Assembly (NCBI GenBank): GCA_030546905.1
Contig: JAUOPI010000006.1
Span: 105,101 to 169,100 of the forward strand
Length of the DNA stretch: 64,000 nt
Source of the DNA: Granulosicoccaceae sp. 1_MG-2023
GTDB taxonomy: Bacteria; Pseudomonadota; Gammaproteobacteria; Granulosicoccales; Granulosicoccaceae
Reading direction: 5' to 3'
Part shown: one piece after another, positions 1-8,487 of the stretch
Numbering within the stretch: position 1 is the stretch's first letter
How the letters are laid out: every line of letters starts with the position of its first letter
Made by a program: the position numbers and the translations under genes
Notes under the pieces: model-generated
Database searches by the model: none
What the model saw: the letters and a program-made list of their open reading frames with translations, nothing else
Told to the model about the DNA's origin: nothing

Positions 1-6
1 GCACTG

Positions 7-678
7 ATGCAAATGGATATAAACGACCTGAACCAAGATGACGAAGAAATGGCCAAGCTGTTCGAGAACAACAAGCTCTGGGCGGAGAAGGTACGCCGTG
101 AGCAGCCGGATTTCTTCGAGAAGCTGACCCATCAACAGCATCCGGAGTTTCTCTGGATCGGCTGTTCGGACAGCCGCGTGCCGGCCAATGAGATCGTCAA
201 TATGTTGCCCGGCGAGCTGTTTGTTCACCGCAATGTGGCCAATCTGGTGTTGCCGGGTGATCTTAACTGTATGTCAGTTCTGTACTACGCCGTTGAGGTG
301 TTGCAGGTGAAGCATATTCTGGTCTGCGGGCATTACGGTTGCGGGGGTGTTTCGGCGGCCATGTCGAACCGTTCCCACGGCATGATCGATGGCTGGCTGC
401 ACAACATCAAAAACGTCTACCACAAACATCATCAGCAGCTGGATCTGGCGGCCACCGAGGAACAGCGTCTTGACCGTCTGTGTGAGCTGAACGTGATCGA
501 GCAGGTCGCCAATGTGAGCCAGACACCGGTGGTGCAGAAAGCCTGGGGGCGCGGCAATCCGCTGACCGTGCATGGCGTGATCTACAGCATCCGCGATGGC
601 ATTCTCAAAGACCTGGACGTGCGCGTGACGGGGGTACAGCAGACGCCGCGCAGTTTTCATATCCACGACGACGAGTAA
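7..678 (+). CDS. can: beta-class carbonic anhydrase
   Basis: Cytoplasmic zinc enzyme interconverting CO2 and bicarbonate to supply carboxylation reactions. The 223-residue protein carries the beta-class signature WIGCSDSRVP, with zinc ligand C53 and the D55-R57 dyad, and the second ligand pair H109/C112 in CGHYGCGG. Length and the CELNV-EQV segment fit the Escherichia coli Can type. Only six bases precede the first ATG, so the ribosome site cannot be judged; an ATG two codons later is equally possible. It converges on the ketopantoate reductase gene with a 14-base gap. Family assignment is secure; the start is not. Confidence 0.96.
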   Translation: MQMDINDLNQDDEEMAKLFENNKLWAEKVRREQPDFFEKLTHQQHPEFLWIGCSDSRVPANEIVNMLPGELFVHRNVANLVLPGDLNCMSVLYYAVEVLQVKHILVCGHYGCGGVSAAMSNRSHGMIDGWLHNIKNVYHKHHQQLDLAATEEQRLDRLCELNVIEQVANVSQTPVVQKAWGRGNPLTVHGVIYSIRDGILKDLDVRVTGVQQTPRSFHIHDDE

Positions 679-692
679 GGCCCCGCGGCCGC

Positions 693-1652
693 TTAAGGGG
701 CGCGCTGTGTCAGCGTCAGCAGGCTGTGGATTGTGCGCGTGTAAGGCACGTCTATGCCAAGCCGGGTTGCGCGCGCCAGCACCGCGCCGCTGATTGCGTC
801 GATTTCCAGCGGCCGGCCGTTTTCCTTGTCCACCAGCATGGATGTTTTGATCGCGTCAAAGCCCTGCATAAACTGCAACACCTGTTCGGCAGTGTCCGGC
901 TCCAGTTCAACCCCGTCAGCCCGGGCGGCGGCGACCGCTTCGCGCATCAGGCCGAGTGCCACCGGCTCGAAGGGTTCGCCGGTGGTCAGACGCCGGGTGT
1001 CCAGGCCGGTCAGTGCCGAAAGCGGGTTGACGCCGTTATTGAGCACCAGTTTGCGCCACAGTTCGCGGCGGATGTCGTCGCTTTCTTCGGCCGGAAAGCC
1101 GGCCGCGTTAAACAGCGCTGTCAGCGTGCCGGGCAGGGCAGTGGCGGGGCCGTCGCTGGTTTGCTGTTTATCCGGCCAGGCGCCCAGCACCACACGGCCC
1201 GGGCCGGTCGATTCGATGTGCCCCGGCGCGGTCAGATGGGCGCCTATGCCGACCAGTAGTGCGCCGAGCACGTAGTCCGAACCGAGCCGTTCGGCCAGTT
1301 GTTGTTCGTTGTCGACGCCGTTCTGAAAGGAGATCACGGGCACGGCCTGGCCGCAGCGTTCATACCAGGCTTGTAATTGAGCCGCTAAAGTGGCAGTGGC
1401 GGCGGACTTGACCGCGAGGATAATCAAATCGTAGTCGGCGCTGTTGCGTTCGCTGAACAGGGTTCCGGTATCGCAGCAATCCGGGGCGGCGAAGTGCAGC
1501 GTGTCGCCGGCATGGCTGAGTGTCAGACCGGAGGCGGTGAGTGCCTGTAATTGCGCGCCGCGGGCCACCAAGGTGACCTGATGACCTGCAGCCAGCAGCC
1601 TGGCCGCGTAAAACCCGCCGATTCCGCCGGTGCCAATCATTGCAAATTTCAT
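693..1652 (-). CDS. panE: 2-dehydropantoate 2-reductase
   Basis: NADPH-dependent reduction of ketopantoate to pantoate in coenzyme A synthesis. The N-terminus has the Rossmann glycine motif GTGGIGG, the central part has SFQNGVDN, and the C-terminal helical domain has the catalytic lysine segment ELWRKLVLNNGVNPLSALTG. I use the ATG at 1652 because GAGGGG lies four bases before it; a GTG at 1664 is in frame but overlaps that site. The 319-residue length is normal. Some members of this family act on other 2-keto acids, so PanE is the best but not the only reading. Confidence 0.9.
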   Translation of the reverse strand: MKFAMIGTGGIGGFYAARLLAAGHQVTLVARGAQLQALTASGLTLSHAGDTLHFAAPDCCDTGTLFSERNSADYDLIILAVKSAATATLAAQLQAWYERCGQAVPVISFQNGVDNEQQLAERLGSDYVLGALLVGIGAHLTAPGHIESTGPGRVVLGAWPDKQQTSDGPATALPGTLTALFNAAGFPAEESDDIRRELWRKLVLNNGVNPLSALTGLDTRRLTTGEPFEPVALGLMREAVAAARADGVELEPDTAEQVLQFMQGFDAIKTSMLVDKENGRPLEIDAISGAVLARATRLGIDVPYTRTIHSLLTLTQRAP

Positions 1653-1794
1653 TTTGCCCCTCACTCGCTATCAGTCGTTATGCAGTATAGCGGGCAATGG
1701 CGCGACGATGAATGCGTCAGCTTGCGGTGCCACAGATGTATAAATAGCCGCCAGCGGCTAAGATAGCCGGATCGGCCGAATCCCAGGAGGCAGC

Positions 1795-2364
1795 ATGGCA
1801 CTATCCACTCCCGTCACCCGTGAACCCTTGCATACGCGTGAGATCCGATTTCAGGGCTTTCGCCGCGAGGACGGGCTTTATGACATCGAAGGGCTGTTAC
1901 GCGATACCAAACCACGTGATGTGAGTAACCGTGACCGTGGCGGGGTGATTCCGGCCGGTGAGCCGATTCACGAGATGCATGTCCGGCTCACGATTGACCG
2001 TGATATGAAGGTTGTTGCGGTGCAGGGTGAGACGCGTTTTTCGCCGTTTCATATCTGCCGTCACGGACCCGATACGCTGGATAATCTGGTCGGTGCGCAG
2101 ATCGGCCCCGGCTGGCGTCAGGCGGTGCGTCGTGCACTGGGCCGCGAGACCGGCTGTACGCATATCACCGAGTTGCTGATCACCATGGCCACGGCCGCTT
2201 ATCAGAGTCTGGTCGGCGAGCCGCGCACGCAGGCAGTTGACGACGCCCCTGATCAGCCACCGGCGCTGCTCAACAGCTGTGTGGCTTTTGATGAGCGCAG
2301 CGAGGTGGTGAAGATTGAGTGGTCGGCCTGGTACCGGCCCGATACAAGCCCGGCCGCCGATTAG
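1795..2364 (+). CDS. DUF2889 domain protein
   Basis: A 189-residue protein matching the DUF2889 family by its RPLHTRxIxxxGFRREDGLYDIEG-like opening (here EPLHTREIRFQGFRREDG), the HEMHVRLTID strand and the GPGWR-RA segment followed by GCTHITELL. Biochemical function is unknown. Family members commonly sit beside fatty-acid or aromatic acyl-CoA degradation genes, which agrees with the PaaX-type repressor and enoyl-CoA hydratase downstream. Start chosen at ATG 1795, preceded by CAGGAGGCAGC. Its stop overlaps the 3' end of the convergent paaX-like gene by four bases. No signal peptide or membrane segment is visible. Confidence 0.88.
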   Translation: MALSTPVTREPLHTREIRFQGFRREDGLYDIEGLLRDTKPRDVSNRDRGGVIPAGEPIHEMHVRLTIDRDMKVVAVQGETRFSPFHICRHGPDTLDNLVGAQIGPGWRQAVRRALGRETGCTHITELLITMATAAYQSLVGEPRTQAVDDAPDQPPALLNSCVAFDERSEVVKIEWSAWYRPDTSPAAD

Positions 2365-3332
2365 TCGGCCGGATTGATACCGCCGAAACGGTTGCGGAAG
2401 ATTTCACTGGCCGGCGGCAGCGGTCCGTGCTGTGTTTCGCACAGGGCCATAATGTGTTTTTCCGCGCGCGGGGCGATCAGCTGGTAAAGCGCCTGCGTCA
2501 CTTCCCAGGCCTTGTGACTGCTGGAGTCGGGCGGGATCAGCTCAAACGGCAACTCCGGCTCGGACAGCAGAATGCGGCGGAATTCGTGTATCACCAGCGT
2601 GCGCAGCAAAAAGCACTCGGCCGGATCGAATTGTGTGGCCGTGCGCGCGGCGGCGAGAATCGGTTCGAAGACCTTGAGAAAATCATCATAGGCCGATTCC
2701 ATGGATTCCATCTGAAAGCATTGTTTGACCAGTGCTGAGGAAGGCGTGGCGTCGTCATCGTCGAGCGTGTTGGCCATCATGATGGCCACGCGGCTTTCCA
2801 GCCCCAGCTCGCGAACCAGTTCGCGTACCGGTTCCAGATCCGCGGTCGGATGTCCGAACACGCCCGGCGCCATACGGCCGAAGCCCAGCCAGCGCAGCTC
2901 CTGACGGATATGGTCGCGCTCGTCCTGGGTAATATCGCCCAGTGCGGTGAAGACCAGCCGCCACTGACCGTCCCACACCGAACGGCGGTGCGCGTAGACA
3001 CGCATGGAGGCGGTGGCAAACTGACGCAAACCTTTGCTGGTCAGCGAATAATAACTGCGTCGCCCGACCTGTTCCGATTGCAGCGTGCCGACCTGGGTCA
3101 GGCGGAATACCGAGGTTCTGACCAGGCGTTGGTTAATGCCCAGCGGTTCGACGAGTTTGATCAGACTGCCCAGCCAGACCGTGCCGCCATGGGGCCAGAT
3201 CGAATCCCCGAAAACGGTAACGAGAAGTGAGTTGGCGCGAACCGGACGGCGTTGATTGAAATCGTCGGTCAGTGCTTGGGTGAGACGGCTGAGCTCGGTG
3301 CCGGCACCGGCTCCGCTGTTGGCTTTAGGCAC
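2361..3332 (-). CDS. PaaX-family transcriptional repressor
   Basis: GntR-like winged-helix repressor of the PaaX family, which typically senses phenylacetyl-CoA or another aryl-CoA. The N-terminal part shows SLLVTVFGDSIWPHGGTVWLGSL, the central part RSVWDGQWRLVFTALGD and the C-terminal part a PaaX-C-type region with LVIHEFRRILL. At 323 residues it is full length. Start is GTG at 3332 with AGGAAA upstream. Transcribed away from the enoyl-CoA hydratase; the shared 311-base gap carries repeated TGATACG heptamers, annotated separately, that could be its operators. No paaA-K genes are in view, so the regulon and inducer are inferred only at family level. Confidence 0.88.
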   Translation of the reverse strand: MPKANSGAGAGTELSRLTQALTDDFNQRRPVRANSLLVTVFGDSIWPHGGTVWLGSLIKLVEPLGINQRLVRTSVFRLTQVGTLQSEQVGRRSYYSLTSKGLRQFATASMRVYAHRRSVWDGQWRLVFTALGDITQDERDHIRQELRWLGFGRMAPGVFGHPTADLEPVRELVRELGLESRVAIMMANTLDDDDATPSSALVKQCFQMESMESAYDDFLKVFEPILAAARTATQFDPAECFLLRTLVIHEFRRILLSEPELPFELIPPDSSSHKAWEVTQALYQLIAPRAEKHIMALCETQHGPLPPASEIFRNRFGGINPAD

Positions 3333-3643
3333 GTGGCAGGTTTCCTGAAATTAGCGAGTGTTTAAACGGCCCAATGGTACAGTGAATGGCTTCGGCAGTT
3401 CAAACGTGGCGCAGTCAAAAACCGCAGTAGAACGCGCTTTCTTGCCGAATTGATACGTTATGATACGCAAATTCCGGAAACCGGTATCAAGGTGATCTTT
3501 TTATGCACTTTCCGGGGGCGGGTCTGCTTCACCCTGGCGCGTATTGCGTCAGTTGCTGCGCTGCACCGGGTTTTGCAGCGGCTCCGGCTTGCTTTACTCT
3601 CGATGGCCGGTAGAGCAAAACGTATCAGCGAAGGAGAAAAACC
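3333..3643. promoter_or_regulatory. divergent regulatory region with TGATACG repeats
   Basis: Gene-free interval between the paaX-like repressor (minus) and enoyl-CoA hydratase (plus). TGATACG occurs at 3451-3457 and 3461-3467, exactly ten bases apart. A near-inverted copy, GGTATCA, is at 3483-3489 and an exact inverted copy, CGTATCA, is at 3621-3627 just before the hydratase ribosome site (GAAGGAG). This arrangement suggests operator sites, plausibly for the neighbouring repressor, whose known E. coli relative also binds a TGATTCG-like core. Otherwise nothing coding is seen. Confidence 0.5.
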
Positions 3644-4420
3644 ATGCAACTGGAAAACGTGCAAGTTGAGATCCGCGAGCAGGTCGGCTGGATTACCCTG
3701 AATCGTCCGCAGAGCCTGAATGCGCTGTGTGCGGCGCTGGTCAGTGACATCGGCCGCGCCCTGGAGGCGCTGGAAGCCGATGATGACGTGGCGGTGATTG
3801 TCCTGACCGGCAGCGAAAAGGCCTTTGCCGCCGGCGCCGATATCAAGGAAATGAAGGACAAGACCTTCCAGCAGGTGCTGGCCGAAAACTTTATCACTGA
3901 CGGCTGGGAGCGGGTCACCGACTGTCGTAAACCGGTGATCGCGGCGGTGGCCGGTTATGCACTCGGTGGTGGTTGCGAGCTGGCGATGATGTGCGACTTT
4001 ATTATCGCCGCCGACAATGCCCGTTTCGGTCAGCCGGAAGTGACTATCGGCACGATTCCCGGCGCCGGCGGCTCGCAACGTCTGACGCGTCTGGTCGGCA
4101 AATCCAAGGCCATGGATATGTGTCTGAGCGGTCGCATGATGGATGCAGAGGAGGCCGAGCGCGCCGGGCTGGTCTCACGGGTGGTGCCGCTGGCCTCATT
4201 GCAGGACGAGGTGCACGGGATTGCAAAAAGCATTGCCTCGTACTCGCGCCCGGTGGTGAGTCTGGCCAAACAGGCTGTCAATGCCGCGCTGGAGACCACG
4301 CTAAGCGAGGGCGTGCGCAGCGAACGGCGGATGTTCTATTCCACGTTTGCGCTGGAGGATCAAAAAGAAGGTATGGCGGCTTTTGCCGAAAAGCGCAAGC
4401 CTGACTACCGCAACCGCTAA
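3644..4420 (+). CDS. enoyl-CoA hydratase/isomerase family protein
   Basis: Crotonase-fold enzyme, most likely hydrating 2-enoyl-CoA in beta-oxidation or aryl-CoA degradation. The 258-residue protein has the oxyanion-hole segments GSEKAFAAGADIKEM and GYALGGGCELAMMCDFIIA, the two catalytic glutamates in the expected places (GGGCELAM and QPEVTIGTIPGAGGSQRL), and the C-terminal FAEKRKP. Start ATG 3644 follows GAAGGAG. Sequence resembles PaaF and short-chain FadB-type hydratases; the exact substrate cannot be told. Probably controlled by the divergent PaaX-type protein. Confidence 0.9.
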   Translation: MQLENVQVEIREQVGWITLNRPQSLNALCAALVSDIGRALEALEADDDVAVIVLTGSEKAFAAGADIKEMKDKTFQQVLAENFITDGWERVTDCRKPVIAAVAGYALGGGCELAMMCDFIIAADNARFGQPEVTIGTIPGAGGSQRLTRLVGKSKAMDMCLSGRMMDAEEAERAGLVSRVVPLASLQDEVHGIAKSIASYSRPVVSLAKQAVNAALETTLSEGVRSERRMFYSTFALEDQKEGMAAFAEKRKPDYRNR

Positions 4421-4494
4421 TCTTTACGGGGCCGGTGCTTATTGCAAGTCCGGTATTAATCAGATGGCGATCATCCGCTCTGAGAGAGTGGTTG

Positions 4495-4520
4495 AGGACG
4501 GCAGCGAAAGCTGCCGTCCT
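4495..4520. terminator. perfect 11-bp hairpin with GAAA loop between convergent genes
   Basis: AGGACGGCAGC and GCTGCCGTCCT flank a GAAA tetraloop. It lies between the 3' ends of the enoyl-CoA hydratase and cytochrome c peroxidase genes. No T-run follows on either side, so it may be a processing or mRNA-stabilising hairpin, or a weak bidirectional terminator. Confidence 0.45.
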
Positions 4521-4536
4521 GCTATGGAGTGTCGGC

Positions 4537-5529
4537 TTATTCGAACGGTGTCGGTGCCGGGGTTGTATCGGTTGAGGGCGGCAACTGCGGCATGACGAAT
4601 GACGGCTGATCGCCGGTCAGGGTTTTCAGAAACGCCACGATCTGCATGTTTTCTTCTTCGCTGAATTCACGACCCAGCTGCAGCCGTCCCATAATATCGA
4701 CCGCGTCGGTGAGGGTTTTCGCTGCACCGTCGTGGAAGTAGGGGTAGGTCAGTTCCACATTACGCAAGGTCGGCACTTTGAACATCATCCGGTCGGCGTC
4801 TTTGCCGGTGATGCCGGCCAGACCTTCAGCGCCGTTTTCGGTGACATAGGGTTCGACCAGACCCATTTTCTGGAAGCTGCTGCCGCCGACCGCCTGGCCG
4901 TTGTGGCAGGCTACGCAGCCGCTGTCTTTAAAAAGCGCATAGCCGGCTTTTTCCTGATCGGTAAGCGCGTCCTCATCCCCCAGCAACCACTGATCAAAGG
5001 GCGAATTGGGCGTGACCAGGGTTTTCTCAAACTCGGCGATCGCCTGGGTGACATCGTCAATGGTGATTTCGTCGCTGCCGAATACCAGTTTGAATTCGTT
5101 TACGTATTCCGGAATCGATTGCAACACATTGATGGCCAGGGTGTGCGTGAAGGCCATTTCACCGGGGTTGGCGATCGGGCCGGCAGCCTGTTCCTTGAGG
5201 TCAGCGGCACGGCCGTCCCAGAACTGCGCCACATTGAGGCTGGAGTTCAGCACGGTGGGTGAGTTGATCGGACCCTGTTGCCAGTTGTGGCCGATGGAGG
5301 TTTGCAGATTGTCGGTTCCGCCCATCATCAGGTTGTGACAGGAGTTACAGGAGATGAAGCCTGACTTGGACAGGCGCGGATCAAAATAAAGTTTTTTACC
5401 CAGCTCGACCTGCGCAAGATTGACCTCCTGCACGGGTTTGATCGGTTCGATCGGCTCAGCGGCATAAACCGCAGTGCTGCCCAAGGCAGCACCGAGTGCT
5501 AACAGCGACAGACAAGTGGTTGGTTTCAT
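4537..5529 (-). CDS. ccp: di-haem cytochrome c peroxidase
   Basis: Periplasmic enzyme reducing hydrogen peroxide with electrons from small c-type cytochromes. A signal peptide (ending near VYA-AEP) precedes two CxxCH haem sites, C61-H65 (CNSCH) and C205-H209 (CVACH). Between them are the family segments SPTVLNSSLN, FWDGRA and ANPGEM, and after them FKVPTLRNVELTYPYFHDGA. The 330-residue mature architecture matches bacterial CcpA/CCP rather than MauG. Start ATG 5529 has AGGAG five bases upstream; a GTG at 5535 would lie inside that site. An FNR/Anr-like box lies about 90 bases upstream, in line with oxygen-limited expression known for Pseudomonas CCP. Confidence 0.93.
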   Translation of the reverse strand: MKPTTCLSLLALGAALGSTAVYAAEPIEPIKPVQEVNLAQVELGKKLYFDPRLSKSGFISCNSCHNLMMGGTDNLQTSIGHNWQQGPINSPTVLNSSLNVAQFWDGRAADLKEQAAGPIANPGEMAFTHTLAINVLQSIPEYVNEFKLVFGSDEITIDDVTQAIAEFEKTLVTPNSPFDQWLLGDEDALTDQEKAGYALFKDSGCVACHNGQAVGGSSFQKMGLVEPYVTENGAEGLAGITGKDADRMMFKVPTLRNVELTYPYFHDGAAKTLTDAVDIMGRLQLGREFSEEENMQIVAFLKTLTGDQPSFVMPQLPPSTDTTPAPTPFE

Positions 5530-5619
5530 AGTCACTCCTACAATTTTAATGGTGACATCGCCTGTGTCTGCGATATCAGGGATTGACTACGAGGGTAGAT
5601 TTCCTGTCGTTCAGCGGCA

Positions 5620-5633
5620 TTGAGATAGATCAA
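5620..5633. promoter_or_regulatory. FNR/Anr-like binding site
   Basis: TTGAGATAGATCAA matches the FNR/Anr consensus TTGAT-N4-ATCAA at nine of ten defined positions. It is centred about 97 bases upstream of the cytochrome c peroxidase ATG on the minus strand, in a 273-base intergenic region shared with the divergent acetoacetyl-CoA ligase gene. The family is often activated by Anr in low oxygen, so peroxidase control is the simpler reading. Confidence 0.55.
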
Positions 5634-5802
5634 GCCCTGTGCTGAAAAAAGGCCGTAAAAACAAAGCGCTTCGCGGTCCGGGTTTGCTGCGCTGCAGTGA
5701 ATAACGTGGCGCGGGCGGCGCATATCTCACTTTAGTCCAATAGATATTTCCCCGGCACCACGTAGAATGCTGGCAACATCGGACAAGCGACGGTTAATTG
5801 GA

Positions 5803-7764
5803 ATGAACGATACGACTTCAACGGCAGACGCAAAACTGGTTTGGACGCCCGGTAAAGAGGCTATTGCGAACAGCAATATCATGGATTTCATAGCCAGGGT
5901 AAATGCGCGGCACGGGTTGAGTCTGAATGACTTCAGCAGCCTTTATGACTGGTCGGTTTCGGACAGCCCAGCATTCTGGGACAGCCTCTGGGACTACGCC
6001 GGTGTGATCGGTGAGAAGGGTGACGCGCTTTTTGAAGATGCGCCGGTTTTTGCCGACGCGCGTTTTTTCCCGCAGGCGCGGCTGAATTTTGCCGAAAACC
6101 TGCTGCGTCGCCGGGATGACACGGACGCCATCGTGTTTCGCGGCGAAGATAAGGTCAGCCTGCGTCTGAGTTGGCGGGAGCTGTATTCGCAGGTGGCGAA
6201 GTTCGCCGATTTTCTCAAGCGCACCGGGGTGCAACCGGGCGACCGCATCGCGGCGGTCATGCCGAATATCCCGCAAACCGTGATCGGTATGCTGGCGGCC
6301 ACGTCGCTTGGCTGCGTCTGGAGTTCCTGTGCGGCGGAATTCGGCGAGCAGGGCGTGCTTGACCGTTTTGAACAGATTGGCCCGACGGTGTTGCTGGTCT
6401 GTGACGGCTATTATTTCAACGGCAAGCGCGTCGACTTCCTGGCCAAGGCCCGCAACATCATTCCGCAGTTGCCGACCCTGAAGTCGGTGGTGCTGGTGGC
6501 CTATGCCGGCCAGAGTGATCTGCCCGGGGCGACGCTCTGGGATGAGGCGCTGGACAACGACGCCAGCGAGATCACTTTTGTTCCGGTGGCCTTCGACGCA
6601 CACTTGTATATTCTCTTTTCCAGCGGTACCACCGGCAAACCCAAGTGCATTGTGCACAGTGTCGGCGGCGCATTACTGCAACACCTTAAAGAGCATCGTC
6701 TGCATTGCGACGTGAAAGCCGGCGATCGCTTTTTCTACTTCACGACCTGTAGCTGGATGATGTGGAACTGGCTGGTCTCGGGCCTGGCCAGCGAAGCGAC
6801 CCTGATGCTTTACGACGGATCGCCTTTTTACCCCTCAGGGAATGTGCTGTTCGATTACGCCGCAGAAGAGAAATTCACCTTCTTCGGTGTCTCGGCAAAA
6901 TACATCGATGCGGTCAAAAAACACGGTCTGCTGCCCAAATCCACCCATGATCTCAGCAGCATCCGCATGATTACCTCGACCGGCTCGCCGCTGTTGCCCG
7001 ACAGCTATGATTTTGTCTACGAGGGCATCTCCGATGATGCTTGTCTGGCGTCGATTTCCGGCGGCACGGATATACTTTCGTGCTTTGTACTCGGCAACCC
7101 CACCGGTCCTGTCTACCGTGGCGAAATACAAGCGCGGGGATTAGGCATGGCGGTAGAGGTCTGGAACGATGAGGGCAAGCCGGTGGTTGGCGAAAAAGGC
7201 GAGCTGGTCTGCGTCAAGCCGTTCCCCTCGAAGCCGGCGTGTTTCTGGAATGATCCGGATGGTGCGCGTTACCACGCGGCGTATTTCGAGCGTTTTGATA
7301 ATGTCTGGGCGCACGGGGATTTCGCTGAACTGACGCCGCGCGGCGGCATGATTATCTACGGCCGTTCCGATGCCATTCTCAATCCCGGTGGTGTGCGTAT
7401 CGGTACCGCCGAGATCTACCGCGAGGTGGAAAAACTCGACGAGGTGATCGAGTCGATCGCCGTCGGTCAGGAGATCGAAGGCGATGTACGTGTGGTCTTG
7501 TTTGTAGTGCTGCGTGATGGCGTCACGCTTGATGACGATTTGCAGCAGCGGATCCGCAAACAGGTGCGCAGTGGCGCCAGTCCGCGCCATGTGCCGGCGG
7601 TGATCGCGCAGGTGCCGGAAATCCCCCGTACCACCTCAGGCAAGATCGTCGAGCTGGCGGTGCGCGATGTGATCCACGGCCGGGAAGTGAAAAACGTTAA
7701 TGCCCTGGCCAATCCCAAAGCGCTGGAACATTTCCGCGACCGCGATGAGGTGCGTCTGAGCTAA
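5803..7764 (+). CDS. acetoacetate--CoA ligase
   Basis: ATP-dependent activation of acetoacetate to acetoacetyl-CoA via an adenylate, used in ketone-body, PHB or leucine catabolism. The ANL-superfamily P-loop LFSSGTTGKPKCIVH, the A5 region SGGTDI, the hinge region IYGRSDAILNPGGVRIGTAEIYREVE and the C-terminal catalytic lysine in TTSGKIVELAV are all present. The 653-residue length from ATG 5803 and the long N-terminal domain with SLYDWSV, FPQARLNFAENLL are those of acetoacetyl-CoA synthetases rather than Acs. A second in-frame ATG at 5767 would add 12 residues. Divergent from the peroxidase gene. Confidence 0.92.
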   Translation: MNDTTSTADAKLVWTPGKEAIANSNIMDFIARVNARHGLSLNDFSSLYDWSVSDSPAFWDSLWDYAGVIGEKGDALFEDAPVFADARFFPQARLNFAENLLRRRDDTDAIVFRGEDKVSLRLSWRELYSQVAKFADFLKRTGVQPGDRIAAVMPNIPQTVIGMLAATSLGCVWSSCAAEFGEQGVLDRFEQIGPTVLLVCDGYYFNGKRVDFLAKARNIIPQLPTLKSVVLVAYAGQSDLPGATLWDEALDNDASEITFVPVAFDAHLYILFSSGTTGKPKCIVHSVGGALLQHLKEHRLHCDVKAGDRFFYFTTCSWMMWNWLVSGLASEATLMLYDGSPFYPSGNVLFDYAAEEKFTFFGVSAKYIDAVKKHGLLPKSTHDLSSIRMITSTGSPLLPDSYDFVYEGISDDACLASISGGTDILSCFVLGNPTGPVYRGEIQARGLGMAVEVWNDEGKPVVGEKGELVCVKPFPSKPACFWNDPDGARYHAAYFERFDNVWAHGDFAELTPRGGMIIYGRSDAILNPGGVRIGTAEIYREVEKLDEVIESIAVGQEIEGDVRVVLFVVLRDGVTLDDDLQQRIRKQVRSGASPRHVPAVIAQVPEIPRTTSGKIVELAVRDVIHGREVKNVNALANPKALEHFRDRDEVRLS

Positions 7765-7803
7765 AGCATCCGCCGTATTGAAGCAATTTCTTTATGGGCG
7801 CAA

Positions 7804-8400
7804 TCAATCGCCGAGCAGTTCGGCAAGCTCGCTGAGTTCTTGCACGGTGATATCGCTCAGTTCCGGCCAGCGTGCCAGGCCCTGCTCGTCAAAGTGCACC
7901 GTGGTCACACCGGCGGCGCGACCGGCTTTCAGGTCATAAACATAATCGCCGACCATCACGGTCGAGGCGGGCGCGGCCTGCCAGTGCTGCATCAGATGCA
8001 ATATCCCGTCGGGCGCGGGTTTGGGGGCGTGTTCCTCACGCCCGAGAATCAGCTCGTCGGGGAAAAACTCGCGCAGGCCGCAGACCTCCAGCGTCAGCCC
8101 GGCCAGTGCCTTGTCGTTACGGGTCAGGATCGCCAGTGAGGCATCGCGGCGGCGCAGGCGCTGCAGCAGTCCGGCCGCGCCCGGTTGCGGCTGAGCGCGG
8201 CGGGCATAATCCAGCTCCAGCTCGTGCAGACGCCGGTGCAGGCGGGGCTGTTCGGCTGCCGGGCGCGCGGCTATGCCTTCGAGAATGGAACTGTCGGGCG
8301 GCAGGCCGAGGGCGTCGCGCATGGCGTCGAAGTCGTGTGTGGCGATGGTCAGGGTGCCGTCCATATCAAAAACAAAATGGCGTTTGTCGCGCAGAGGCAT
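7804..8400 (-). CDS. HAD-family phosphatase
   Basis: Haloacid dehalogenase superfamily hydrolase with a cytoplasmic phosphatase architecture. Motif I is FDMDGTLT near the N-terminus, motif II is ILTRN, motif III is the lysine in KPAPDG and motif IV is VGDYVYDLKAG. An alpha-helical type-1 cap lies between motifs I and II. The 198-residue length and AGVTTVHFD ending resemble phosphoglycolate phosphatase-like (Gph/HAD-IA) enzymes, but the substrate is not predictable. Start ATG 8400 has GGGAG upstream at good spacing; longer in-frame starts lack the family similarity. Confidence 0.87.
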   Translation of the reverse strand: MPLRDKRHFVFDMDGTLTIATHDFDAMRDALGLPPDSSILEGIAARPAAEQPRLHRRLHELELDYARRAQPQPGAAGLLQRLRRRDASLAILTRNDKALAGLTLEVCGLREFFPDELILGREEHAPKPAPDGILHLMQHWQAAPASTVMVGDYVYDLKAGRAAGVTTVHFDEQGLARWPELSDITVQELSELAELLGD

Positions 8401-8487
8401 ACAGGAACTCCCGGGGTTAAGGCATTGCCGGACTGCGGTGGGGCAGGGCATACTTGGGCGCTTTTGCGCAGCGACTTAAAATCGACC

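Noticed and set aside
5538..5723. A 61-codon open frame upstream of the cytochrome c peroxidase gene
   Set aside because: It covers the FNR/Anr-like site and promoter region and lacks a ribosome site or protein-like sequence.
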